A stretch of DNA of 64,000 bases, from contig CAJNOP010000331.1 in NCBI GenBank assembly GCA_905250075.1, forward strand, positions 124,001-188,000, written 5' to 3'. The stretch's first letter is position 1; every line of letters starts with the position of its first letter. The notes under the pieces were generated by a model. That model did no database searches. It saw only the letters and a list, made by a program, of their open reading frames with translations, and had not been told where the DNA came from. Of the stretch, positions 26,432 to 37,605 are shown piece by piece. Made by a program: the position numbers and the translations under genes. This stretch comes from Rotaria sp. Silwood1. Its lineage: Eukaryota; Rotifera; Eurotatoria; Philodinida; Philodinidae.

Positions 26432-27598
26432 AGATTTTTGCAGTCTTTTTCATAGGTATTCTTGATGGAGACACTACCCAAAAACAGTTCTATCAAGGTT
26501 AAATTAAATCACTTTGTTCCTTGATAAAAATCTTAATGTAAGCGTTTTTCTTCTTTTTAACATGGTATGACCGTTTCATAAGCCGTTCGCAAACATATTC
26601 ACAATCAGACGATCGTAAAATATGCTATGACATTTCGCATAAAGCTTAAGTTTAATCTTTCTATTGCTATATTTTTTCTTCAAACATGATGCTTATTGAT
26701 ACAACGTAAATAAAATCATCACCAGATTCTTTATCCAATTGCGTGTTGGGATATTCGATATTCCAAACTATGAATTTTGAGATCATAGATAGCATTGCAC
26801 AAAATTTGTAAATTATTAGTAGGGGAAGGGGATGATATGAAAAATTAGAGCATATCGTTGGATAGAGATCGTCAACTTGTACTTAGAACAAGCTCCTATG
26901 ATAATTCGGGGTGGATATGCTAGAATCTGGTGGTGGCTTCACTTATGTATTGATAAAGCAAGTATAGGTGCAGGTTTGTTGCGTTTCCTAACATTGTAAT
27001 AGAAGAATCGAAATTGGTCAACAGCTTCCCTGTGAATTTCGAGTATCGAGAAGCATTCCTCTATATGAATATCAGAGATACTTAAGATCTTGTATGGATC
27101 AGCATGAGCGGACAAATGCTATTGGGTCTTGAGAGTAGATAAGAAACTATTACAGGATGAGAAAAAAAAATAATTGATACAGTACCGCTAAGTAGAAAAA
27201 GATCGGATGATTCTATCTTCTACCCTATATCTCCTACTTTCAACATTGCATTTAGCAAAACCCATCGGGTCAAAGAATTACGTTTTATTATTAATGATAG
27301 TTGATTATCAAATAACATTATCTGGAAGCATAATTTTTGTGAAGAACAAATTCGACAATAGAAACATTAATTACAAAGTACTCCATATGCAGGGTATTTA
27401 AGCAAATGTTACGATCGCCCGATTCTGAATATGTTTGCGATTGGTTTATGAGATTGTAGTAAAATGTCAAGAAAAAGAGAAAAGACTATACTGAGATTGT
27501 TACCAAGAGAAGAAGTGCTTTTATAAAGGTTTGATAGCACTGTTATTCAGTAGTGTCTCGGTTAGGAATAGCTTCTGTTGTAATTTCAGGAGCAGTTC

Positions 27599-30145
27599 AT
27601 GGAATTTCCAGTTACGTTGCGGCTGTACATATTGTTGATTGTGATCGTGATATGTAACGGACTGTCGAGTCCTCTTCGACCTTTTACGACCTACAAACAT
27701 TCGGTAGAACTTCAGGAAAAAACGGCTTACCTATGGTGGACAGTGAATGATGTCGAACAAGAGATTACATTTGAATTGCATATGAAGACTGTCGGATGGA
27801 TTGCTTTGGGGATTAGTCCAGGTAGGAAATTCTACAGTTGACTGTTTCTCTGATTTTGATGTTTGTAATTGACATTTAGCTGGAGGCATGAAAGGTGCTG
27901 ATATCGCAGTCGGATGGGTTGACTCTTCTGGTAAAGTTCATATTCAAGTATGACAGATATTTTTTCTGATTTCTAACGTATAAAAACATTCATCGATCGA
28001 GTCTTTTATCAGGATCGATTTGCATTCGACAAAACAAAACCAATCATAGACAACACAACTCAAGATTGGTTTGTTCTTCAAGGACAAGAACAAAATGGAT
28101 GGACAGCCATTCAATTCAAACGTTACTTTGATTCTTGTGACCCGATGGATGTTCCTATTAAAGTATGACTGTTGATTCTGCTGTTAAACTAATGGACATA
28201 TTATACTTTGTCACAACTAGTCTGGCACGAATATTCTAATATTTGCCTATGGTCTTGTCGATCTTGATTTGTGTCAATCAAACGTTGATATCACGTATCA
28301 TAATGATCGGAGAGGTACACGTATGTTACCACTTCGATCGTATTCTGAATCACCAGCGGATGATATGTTTTCTGGACGAGATTTCTTCGATTTCCGTTTC
28401 GACAATGTGCTTGACTATATAATAGTATCTTTTTTTTCTTATTCTTCATCTCTTTCTTTAGCATTTGGTACCATCAGCTGATACAACGTACTATTGCAAA
28501 GTATTCATGAGCCCAAATAGATTTTCTACGAAAAGACACGCGATAGCCGTACATTCTATTTATTTCATGATTATTTTACACTTATTTTGGTATTTTCTCA
28601 TTCTTGACAGCATAAAGTATTAATTGATCCGAGAAATGTGAATCTTGTGCATCATCTAGACCTATTCGAATGTACTTCGAAGGATGTACTCAATGATGAC
28701 CATCTACCCGATGGCATATGTGATGATATTCTCACTGAAACGAGAATCTGTTCGTCACGTTTAGCTACTGCTTGGTCAATCGGTGCTGATGTGGTAAGTG
28801 GAAAACGACAATCAAAAAATTACTAATAGAATGGCTTGAAATTCAAATAGACTACAGTATATCCGGAAGAAGCTGGTTATCCTATCACTACTAGTGTCGG
28901 CACTAAGTATTTTATGATTAAAATGCACTATGACAATCCACGACAAACTTCAAGTAGGATAAATGAGCGTTTGTGTTGCACAGTTTGGAGTAAGATTGAT
29001 TCTTTTATTGTTCTCTAGATCTTCGAGACAGTTCAGGGATTCGATTTTATCTTGGTGATGAACTTCGACAATATGATCTTGGTTACGTCTTATTTGGAAC
29101 CCTGTCTAGTCCAGCAGCTCTTGCTATTCCACCGAAAACGGAACAGTTCATTGTCGACTCTTATTGCCCTCCTGAAGCCACTCGCGTAAGCACATTGTTT
29201 CATTCATATAAGACTTGAGATTATATTCGTATTCTTCTTTGTGAAATAGAATTTTCCTGTTTCTGGTATCAACATCGTGTCCGCCTTGCCACATACTCAC
29301 TTACAAGGTACATGACTTGTAAGATAATGAAAAGACTAAAAATTCATGGGTTTCTATATAGGTTCCAGCGTATGGACCAAATTGATTCGTAACAACACAG
29401 CTGTTCAATATCTATTCAATGCAGAAGCATTCGATTTCAATTATCAATTCGCAAATCGGCTACCAAAGCCAATCAAAATCTATCCAGTAAGAAATCAGGC
29501 AGCTGACATGTGTAAAATTTGATTAAAATTTAGGGAGACGCATTTGTGACTCGTTGTATATATAGTACAAAGAACAAGAATGTGATCACATTGGTAGAAT
29601 GATAAAATAAAATTGTGCAGATTTATAATTTATATTTTGTCCATATATAGGGTGGAAAGCGAACAACGGACGAAATGTGTTCTCACACATTCTCTTATTA
29701 CCCACTCGTTGATAGTCTATCCGCATGCATGTCAGCCATTGACGAGACAGCATGGCAAACTATCATGAATACATCCACGTCAGTTTTTCTTTATAAACTT
29801 TCGAATTCTAGTTCTTTTTCTCATTTGAATAGACCAATAGGCAACATCAAACTGCAGGAATGGCTTCTTAATCTTGTATGGACACCTCAAGCAGTTACTC
29901 AATGGCAAGAGTTCTACAATAAAGCTCAACGTTTTATTCTTTATGATCGAGAAGGCCAATTCACAAATAAAGTTTTACTCACCATCCCGAAATATAAAGA
30001 TCTTACAGCTGAGCCATGCAATAAAAAAGAGGTTCAACATAGTACGGATCAATCATGTGAGATATTCAATGATTCAATAGCTTGTCAACATACATTGTAT
30101 CTCTTTACTTTAATTTTCTTTGTTTTGAAAAATATAATTCCTTAA
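27599..30145 (+). CDS. DOMON-containing copper type II monooxygenase (MOXD1/DBH family)
   Basis: Thirteen exons (27599-27821, 27880-27947, 28013-28162, 28221-28424, 28462-28548, 28611-28793, 28851-28953, 29019-29185, 29250-29307, 29362-29486, 29534-29593, 29651-29778, 29833-30145) give 622 residues, close to human MOXD1. A signal peptide (MEFPVTLRLYILLIVIVI) is followed by a DOMON domain (residues about 40-200), then the two copper domains. Ligands for the first copper are in LVHHLDLFEC and KMHYDNP; those for the second are in LPHTHLQG and DEMCSHTF. Paired cysteines such as YCKVF, CDDIL and CPPEA fit the family. The last 18 residues are hydrophobic (LYLFTLIFFVLKNIIP), suggesting a GPI signal or tail anchor as in MOXD1. 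The family hydroxylates small substrates using copper, ascorbate and oxygen in the secretory pathway; the actual substrate is unknown. Nothing looks broken. Confidence 0.9.
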
Positions 30146-30629
30146 TTGAAAAGCTTCATTGATTTTGTATATTAACATTTCATAGCAAGCACTTTTTATG
30201 GATAACAGGCTGATTTTTTACTCGTATCAGTTTAAAACTAGGTAAAATCCTTTTAGTGACATCATCAATGCGCCAACATTCATAGCGGCTATTGAAGTCC
30301 AAGTTTTTGAAATGGTCAAAAAATCACTCAACCACTTAGAATAGCCAAAATTAGTGTCTCCTGTCTTATGTTTCTTCATGGAAAGCTTAATTATGTCTCT
30401 GTTACAACTTTTTTCATCATGAAACAAAGATGGGTGATTCAAGCCTTGTTTCGAGTCAGAGTTTTTTGGGTTATTGTTCGTATCTGTTTATTTTTACTGG
30501 GAAGATCCACAACAATTTTTTTTCATTATATCCCGTTCCAATTTCTTCGGAACAAAAACCGAAATAAGAAAAGTCACATACAAAATGAAAACATAAAACT
30601 ATAGATATATAGAGCAAGAATTCTTGAAA

Positions 30630-30915
30630 TTTTCACTTTAAAAAATTAAGGTTAAAGTAATATTTTTCACAAAAATTTTTTTTTGAAAAAGAAATATTTC
30701 TTTCACTAAAAAAAATATTCTTTGGTAAATAAAAACATTTTTTCGCAAAAAATCATTTTTTTCACACGAATTTCGATTTTTACAAAAAAAAATGATTTCT
30801 TTTTACAAAACAAAATATTTTTGTGAAAAAATCTACTTTAACTTTAACTTAAAAGTTTGAAGTTTAAGCATGTTACCTTAACTTTAACGTTAAATAAAAT
30901 TAAAGTGCCACTTCT
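30630..30915. repeat. AT-rich foldback element
   Basis: The left arm AAGGTTAAAGTAATATTTTT, continuing into CACAAAAAT, is mirrored on the right by ATTTTTGTGAAAAAATCTAC leading into TTTAACTTTAACTT. A CACTTTAA word lies near both outer ends. Between them are runs of A and T with CACAAAAA motifs. No clear target duplication was identified, so it could be a decayed miniature transposon or a self-complementary low-complexity tract. Confidence 0.4.
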
Positions 30916-31084
30916 AACGCGTAGTCCATCACTCGTAACATATGAAAATGAAGGTCGAAAAAATTCTTGACGAATCCCTTTGGGATGGATTAGATGCAAT
31001 TAGCAAGTAAGTTGTGATTAATTAAGAAACTATAATCTTACATATAGTAAGTTTTTATGCCGGTAAACCAAACTTTTTTAAATT

Positions 31085-31170
31085 ATTGACTCGAGTCAAA
31101 CAGTTGAGTCAGTGTTTCCAAATTTTCGAGTCCAAGTCATGACTCGGACTCGCCTATCCCTGCCTGGCTA
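31085..31170. mobile_element. possible solo hAT-type terminus
   Basis: Read on the minus strand, the block starts CAGGGATAGGCGAGTCCGAG and continues with TCATGACTTGG and GACTC-rich words ending in TTTGACTCGAGTCAATAATT. A CAGGGAT start followed by GAGTC-rich sub-repeats is common at hAT ends in animals. I could not find the partner end or an 8-base duplication, so this is tentative. Confidence 0.3.
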
Positions 31171-31571
31171 GTGATAGGCTGCTGTTTGAATTCTGTTTTT
31201 CTTCTCAAATTCATCATTCGAATTTTCTCGCCCTAAGAGCATACAATAGTTGTATGCCTATGAAAATTTTGTTTTGTTGTTCGCAATAAAATTTTGTTTA
31301 AATTCTGTTGTTTGTTGAAAATTTATTTTTTTAGAATTTCTGTCGTGTTAAAAATATCCAATATTAATGTGCCTATGCGAAGTTTGGTTTCTCTCATAAG
31401 TCATACAATCTTATTCTCAAGCGTACAATCACCTTTAAGATTATATTCGACTTTCTGTCTAGTATGGACAAGCCTATAAAATTCGAAATTCTGCTTTGTA
31501 GATATTTTGCAGGCCCTCCTTTTTCTATCAAATCATAGGAAGAAAGACATCAGAAATTCAATAAAAACAGG

Positions 31572-31638
31572 ATTGTGAGTGTGGGAGTTCATGTACCGAT
31601 AAGTCTTCTTTTTGTCCACACACTCACTCACACCCAAT
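31572..31638. repeat. small TGTGGG-like hairpin repeat
   Basis: The left arm is GGATTGTGAGTGTGGGAGTT and the right arm is CACACACTCACTCACACCCA, separated by about 25 bases. Another short member of the G-rich/C-rich foldback family. Confidence 0.55.
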
Positions 31639-34106
31639 TCAAGGAGAACTTTATCTTTTGGCTTTTTGCTGTAATCAGGTGCTGGCTTGGTTTATTACTG
31701 ATTTATTCTCGAATTGATATTATGCAGTTGAAGTTTCTGTTATATTCGAAGTCGAATCAGGAAACTCATGGAAAAAAATACGAAATTGTGGTTGGACGAC
31801 GTAGCAGTCGTTCATATCTTCTTAATTTTACGTAGACAAGAAATGTTTATTTGAAAATACAAATTAGACAATTTTGTACAGTGAACAATTTTCCATCGCT
31901 TGAGCTTAGATGAGAGACTTTTCATGTATTGCTGTTCTTCAAAAAAGTTACTGTACAATATATAAAGAAACAATAACACTCTCTATTCCCTACAATAGTA
32001 TGTTACATTTATTAAATAAACATTTAAACTAGTTCCATTTAAAACTGCCAACAAAACCCGAAGGATGTTAAAACAATATCTCACTATGTATACATAAATG
32101 CATGTATATATGCATCCCCAAAATCATAATAAAAATTGCATCTTCTGTACTGATACGATCTCTAAGAGATGTACAGAACATCATTAAACTAAAACAGAAT
32201 AACGTATACTAATGTGTAGACTATTGTATTATAAAAACCCCAATTTTTTCATAATGTTTAAGTAAAAATAACTTATTCTGTTACTTTTTTGAATTCGCCT
32301 TCTAAGCTTTTGTCTGTTGAAGAAAGTCTATTGCACTTTCTTGAATGCATCTTCCAGCGCTACATTTAGAAACAAAACTTCACTGTACTTTTGCTGATAG
32401 ACCCAAGAAAAATTTACCAATTATTAATGAAAGGCTAGCGAATGAGACTGATTGAGCTGATCTAACACAATTAGAAATTATTTATTGAATTTCAATACTT
32501 TCTGACAGTCATAATAAAGTATAAAAAAAGAAAGCATCTTACAGTTTGGAATCTTATTAGATTGAACATATTTTCTCTTAGTATTTCGCCATATCCGACA
32601 ATCGGACAGTAATCATGACTATTTCTCAGTAGATAAAAGCAAGAAAGCATTTTCTTGGAATGATTTTTTTCTGATTTATCAAATATTTTTAAATGAAAAT
32701 GAAGAAGAAAAAAGAATTTCCTCTGAAATTGCAAAGAAATTAATCGTTATTTCTTCTTCTTTTTAGCAAAAAACACCGTGATTTGACTTGTCCCAAGGTG
32801 AGGAAATCACATTTGTCCAAATAATAGTATTTTCAATATGTCAGCAAAATAAAGCTAGGTAGACTTCAGTTGAATTGCAGTACACATTCTAAAAGGTTCA
32901 TTACACTAAAACCTTTCTTTCCATTTTTGTATGTGAATTTCGGATGTATAGAAATACTTAAATATCCAACTTAGCTAGTTCCACGTCATACTAACAGTCT
33001 TTCGATTGTTTGTGTCTTCCTCCAACTATAGGCAATATCAAAAGTCATCAATCTGGGAATAGACTCTGCGCTTATTTTATTCAGAGATGAGTTCAAACGA
33101 GAGTCGTATCATGGATTCAGAATAATTCTTTCATGTCAAGACTAACGTGAAAGTCATAATATTTTCACTTGACGTCCTCAATCAAGTATAGATGTGGATA
33201 TTCTCTTTCCTACCAACCACATCCTTCGTTTGGATGGTAATTAATGTGAACGCTTCTCTTTACTCGCGATGACGCCAGAAAAAAGAAATGTAAACAAAAT
33301 TTTGTTTGCCTGCTCCCGACAAAAAAGGAGAAAGAAATGATCACAATGATTCACGTATTCAAAGGTGCGGAGAACTTTCTCAATCACCATGTTTCATTAT
33401 TAGTTGAAAATATTATGCGTTTCGAATAACAAAATCCAAAAGTTGTTTTCACGATGTTGAAAAAGATTGATTCATTGTGTCTTCAAACAACAACAACAAA
33501 TATATGAAATTCGTTTTTACGGACAACAATTTCTAATGCAAGAGTGAAATCATTGCTATTGATCGTATTTGAAAAACGTTCGAAATGGATCAACGATCAT
33601 CTTTTTCTAGTTCTTGATGAAACTATCATTGATGATCGAGGGTTCAGTTGATTTTCACTCAAAATATGTATACTTTCGAGTCTGAATAGATAAGTGCCGA
33701 TGTTAACATACCCAAGCACAGTGTTTCAGCTATAGTTCAAGTTTGCATTGATTATTTTTTCAGAATAGCCAATGAATAACTGAAATCATGATCCTTCTCT
33801 GAGTTTCGTAAATAGAGTGTCAGATACTGATGAAAAAATAGACAGTTTCAAGTCTAGATATGTCAGAGCTGGATCCATGAAAATGTAGACTCACAGCTTC
33901 CTAACTATATACGATTGATACTACTGCGCAATTGTGATAATTAAGAACACTATGATGACTCAACGTACGGTCATCTTATGACATCATTGAAACCTACTTC
34001 AAAATATGAGTATAATCATGAATATTGATTCGTTTTTCTTTCCGCATGACGTCAATACAGAGAGAAAATTACAAAGTCAGACGTAGTTCGACGGTAATCA
34101 TTCACG

Positions 34107-34114
34107 TATATAAG
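34107..34114 (+). promoter_or_regulatory. TATA box of the peptide precursor gene
   Basis: TATATAAG lies 49 bases upstream of the ATG at 34163, with a pyrimidine-rich TCATTTCTTTTCACTATCA start region following at the usual spacing. This is a good match to a core TATA promoter, rare among the other genes here, and fits a strongly or tissue-specifically expressed secreted product. Confidence 0.5.
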
Positions 34115-34162
34115 CCATGCGTTCTTCATTTCTTTTCACTATCACATCATAATTAAAGTATC

Positions 34163-34489
34163 ATGGCTTGTTATTATACAATTTTCTTTACTATTGGAAT
34201 AATTTGTTTGCTAATTTGTGCAACAAATGCTGCTGATGAGAACATCGAAAATCTTGACCTTTCATTACTTCGAAAGTTACTTGAAAAGCGTATGCCTTGT
34301 GAAATACGAGATCCAATCACTTATGAATGTAAAACACGGGGACCACGAAGTTCATTTAAACGCCATTTGAACAACGAAGTGCATGATATAGACAGTGTTC
34401 GACGACGAAAAAAACGTCTTCCATGTGAAGTACGAGATCCATGGACAGGTGAATGTCGTGTACCTGGTCCACGGAGTCCATTCAAATGA
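34163..34489 (+). CDS. secreted two-copy disulfide peptide precursor (neuropeptide or defence-like)
   Basis: This single-exon frame of 108 residues has a clear signal peptide (hydrophobic TIFFTIGIICLLICATNA). A short acidic propeptide follows, then two homologous repeats. Repeat 1 is MPCEIRDPITYECKTRGPRS (about residues 45-66); repeat 2 is LPCEVRDPWTGECRVPGPRS (about 86-108). Each is preceded by basic residues (EKR and RRRKKR) suitable for proprotein convertase cleavage, and repeat 1 is followed by KR. Each repeat has exactly two cysteines, ten residues apart, suggesting a one-disulfide loop of pattern PCE-R-DP-x4-EC, with a GPRSxFK tail. This is the layout of a neuropeptide or short secreted effector prohormone. 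I do not recognise the peptide family. A TATA box lies upstream. Confidence 0.75.
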   Translation: MACYYTIFFTIGIICLLICATNAADENIENLDLSLLRKLLEKRMPCEIRDPITYECKTRGPRSSFKRHLNNEVHDIDSVRRRKKRLPCEVRDPWTGECRVPGPRSPFK

Positions 34490-35092
34490 AACGTCTACAT
34501 TGACTTTCGTTAGAAAAAAACTTTTAATACAATACTTTTTAACTATGAAGAGCTATTTAAAAAAGTATGAATTACTTATTACTTAATAACGTTATTAACT
34601 TCTAACTAATCTTGTACTTGATACATATCATATAGTGATTTTTTCTACTGTGTTCTTTTCTTCACTTTTCATTTGTATTTTCTTTCAACTCTCTTTTATA
34701 ATAATAGAACAAGAATATCGATCTAACCGTGAACTAATGAAAACTACTGTTTTCAGTTCCTGTGTCTATAATGTCAGAAGAAGCATTTATGTCGATTCCA
34801 CAATCTACAATCTTTTTTGAAAAACTCACATTGTCTTGTTACAAAGTCTTTAGTTTCTTTGAACAGAGCATGTATCAATTACATCGTTTTTACTAAGAGG
34901 TAAATGATCGACTCTGATCGAACACATGTTGCGATGACGAAAGTAAGCAGGTTAGTGTCAACAAAAGTCTGCCAGAGCAACATTTATAATGAACAAAGCA
35001 AAAATTTACTTGTCCTATGTTATCGAATACAACATTCGCACATATGAAAAATTCTAATCAATCAGTGAGATATATCTCTTGTCTCAATAGCC

Positions 35093-35192
35093 NNNNNNNN
35101 NNNNNNNNNNNNNNNNNNNNNNNNNNNNNNNNNNNNNNNNNNNNNNNNNNNNNNNNNNNNNNNNNNNNNNNNNNNNNNNNNNNNNNNNNNNN
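35093..35192. other. assembly gap of 100 N
   Basis: Exactly 100 unknown bases, the conventional size for a gap of unknown length. The real distance may be larger, and a gene may be lost in it. Confidence 0.99.
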
Positions 35193-35252
35193 TAAACATT
35201 GTATTTCTATTATATTTTGTTCATGTTATCCTTTCTATTTTTTTTTCTTCAG

Positions 35253-35426
35253 GCTCATACATTCGAACGCCGTATGTTGAAACTAGCATCAATAACTGTA
35301 AACCATTCTAGTGTGCTGATGAGTAATACGTTAGTACTTTCGGGATCAACACTCCAAGGACACAATCGTATCTTACCATGGACACTTGTGATGAAGGAAG
35401 ATCAACTGTCACCTAATACAAACTAG
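35253..35426 (+). CDS. orphan terminal exon beside the gap
   Basis: After a pyrimidine tract and CTTCAG acceptor at 35247-35252, an open frame reads AHTFERRMLKLASITV, then VLMSNTLVLSGSTLQGHNRI, LPWTLVMKEDQ and a stop at 35426. Composition is protein-like and its codon bias is less AT-extreme than the flanks, so it may be the last exon of a gene whose upstream part is in the gap. I do not recognise the family. A chance frame cannot be excluded. Confidence 0.35.
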   Translation, partial: AHTFERRMLKLASITVNHSSVLMSNTLVLSGSTLQGHNRILPWTLVMKEDQLSPNTN

Positions 35427-37605
35427 TCTGGCGTACCTGCACAACAAGTTATCTAAGATTTTCCGATGAACTTTCAAATGACAAATTTTTTTGTTTATTT
35501 CATATTTTACTTTAATACAGGTTTTTCTCTAATTTAATATCTTAATAAACATCATAATCTTGCGTTTTAAGAAAGTAAACAAAATGATCATTGTATCAAA
35601 AATAGCTGAGACTTAATTTCTGATTATGCTATATCTTCTACTTTGATTTAGTTATATTTCACATGTTATCACTTTTTCATTCTCTTGTTCTCATTTTTAG
35701 TGAAAGAACTATTTATAGATATCTGACTAGTTCTTGGTGGACAGAGAAAGAAGTTATTTTTATCTTTGGAAAATGAACTTCATGTTTGACGTCTTCTTTC
35801 GATTTCTCTGTCTATATTTACATCATTCCTTTATTGTTTTTTTCTCATATGAAATTTCAATACTACAACAATATTAAAAACGTGAAGATCAATCTCTTGA
35901 TACTAATCTCCAAAAGCATATAGAAATAATATTATCTCTAGTAAAACATCAATGATAAAAGTCAAACTAATTTAATCAATACTGTAAGCATAACCTTCTG
36001 TCGATGTATGAATTGCTTAAACACTTGATTCTGTTATCTTTCATAATCTGACACATTTAATATTAGTATATTTGACTTGGCTAGAAATACTGAAGACATC
36101 CAATAATCATTCATTCTCATTTGTTACTATGATGAGAATTATATATGAATTCATTAGTCCAAATTTAACTATGAAAAAGCTTAAGTGTAGTATTATTTCA
36201 ATTTTAAATTGTTATTTATACATGAATGTTAAAAAATGAAATACTATTTTAGAAGAAATATTATAGTATCATAAACACAAGAAAAAAAGTTGGTAAAAAC
36301 AAGTTTTCCAAATACCGTTAGGCGCGGTGTGCATCTGGACTATATATATAGATGATGATTGTACAAATCAATAAAAAAAGCAGAATCAAAAATACTCTCA
36401 ATATTTTCTGCTAACTTCAGTTGAATAAACCATTGAATTATATAATCTTAAAATAATTTCAGACTCCAAAATCACTATCGATACATTTCTATCATTGAAT
36501 GTTTGTCGTATGGTTTCTGCACTATATTCGAATTAATAAAATGAAGCAACAAGACAAGTAAATTTCGTTTCATCTTCTATACTTTTTTCTCTTCGAAACA
36601 AATTCTTTAATTCAGATAATAAAACAAAAACTACTAAACACTTGTATTGATAATCATCATTTCAATAGTTCTAATATTTTCTCAATAACCGTTTATATGT
36701 GTGTTTTTTTTTAATGAAGAAAAAACAAATCAACGAAATAAAAGAGCAAGCATAAAGCTGCAAAACAAGAAACAAACAATAATTTCAGAACAATATCATG
36801 GTTTAATAAACTTATAGAATAATGAATCCTGTTTTAAAAGAAGAAAACAAAACGAATGTAATAAAAGATATAGAAGGGATATAACTATCAAATGAAGACC
36901 TTCACATGCCCATATGATCATTCTCAATTTTTTTTTCCATAACACCAGACGAAATACATAATTGAATATGATAAATGGCGTGTTTTAAAACAAAAACAAA
37001 ACAAAATCTCCCCGATCAACGAAACAAAAACAAAAAAGAAATAACAATGACCAAGATCGTGCGCGTATATCAAAACAATAACATATTTAACGGGACACAT
37101 CATAAGAGATCAATAAGTTTTAAACTAATAAGTTCGTGATCAATGCACAAAAAAAAACACAACGGACAAAACACAATAGTTCAACCAACAACTGGTATAT
37201 ACACTTAATCAGAACGAGAGAAGAAAGAAGAAGAAAAACTAATTATATTGCATAATGATTACCGAAATTTTTTATCCTTACACTTAGTGTTTATAGTTTT
37301 CTTATTTCTGTTGATTTTGTTTTTCTGTATACTTTCTTCTTACTTTCTACTAAATATGTAAGTCACAACAAACCCAATAATAATTAAGAAGAATATGTTT
37401 ATCAATAGATAGAGAACAAAAAGAAAAGAAGAAGACGAAGACGAAAGATTTATCAGATAAAGAATGTGTTAGAGTTAGACAAGTTGAGCAAACAAACACA
37501 GACAAATACATAAATAACGTAAAATAAAGAGAGAAGACGAAAACAAAGAAATCACAGTTATTCCACGTGATATTTAACATAAGATAATATTTAATAGTTT
37601 CGTTC

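Larger units (their letters stand above)
21543..27598. other. 6 kb gene-poor AT-rich interval
   Basis: Between the PARP4 stop and the monooxygenase start I find no gene. The 21.6-24.8 kb part is very AT-rich with only short random frames. A 584-base foldback element sits at 24.87-25.46 kb, a small palindrome at about 25.50-25.53 kb (GGGGGGCTAAAGCCCTCTC), and a G/C-strand hairpin repeat at 26.35-26.43 kb. The open frame at 27207-27401 has no recognisable features. Confidence 0.5.
30146..34106. other. gene-poor interval after the monooxygenase
   Basis: No convincing gene. It contains an AT-rich foldback sequence near 30.63-30.92 kb, a possible hAT terminus near 31.09-31.17 kb and a G/C-strand hairpin at 31.57-31.64 kb. 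The open frames at 30368-30604, 31575-31835 and 32492-32734 (minus) show no domain, signal or splice support. Confidence 0.45.
34490..37605. other. AT-rich spacer with assembly gap
   Basis: Apart from the orphan exon after the gap, I see no gene between the peptide precursor and the 3' end of vigilin. Sequence from 35.5 to 37.6 kb is AT-rich with A/T runs; part of it is likely the 3' UTR of vigilin on the minus strand. Confidence 0.45.
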
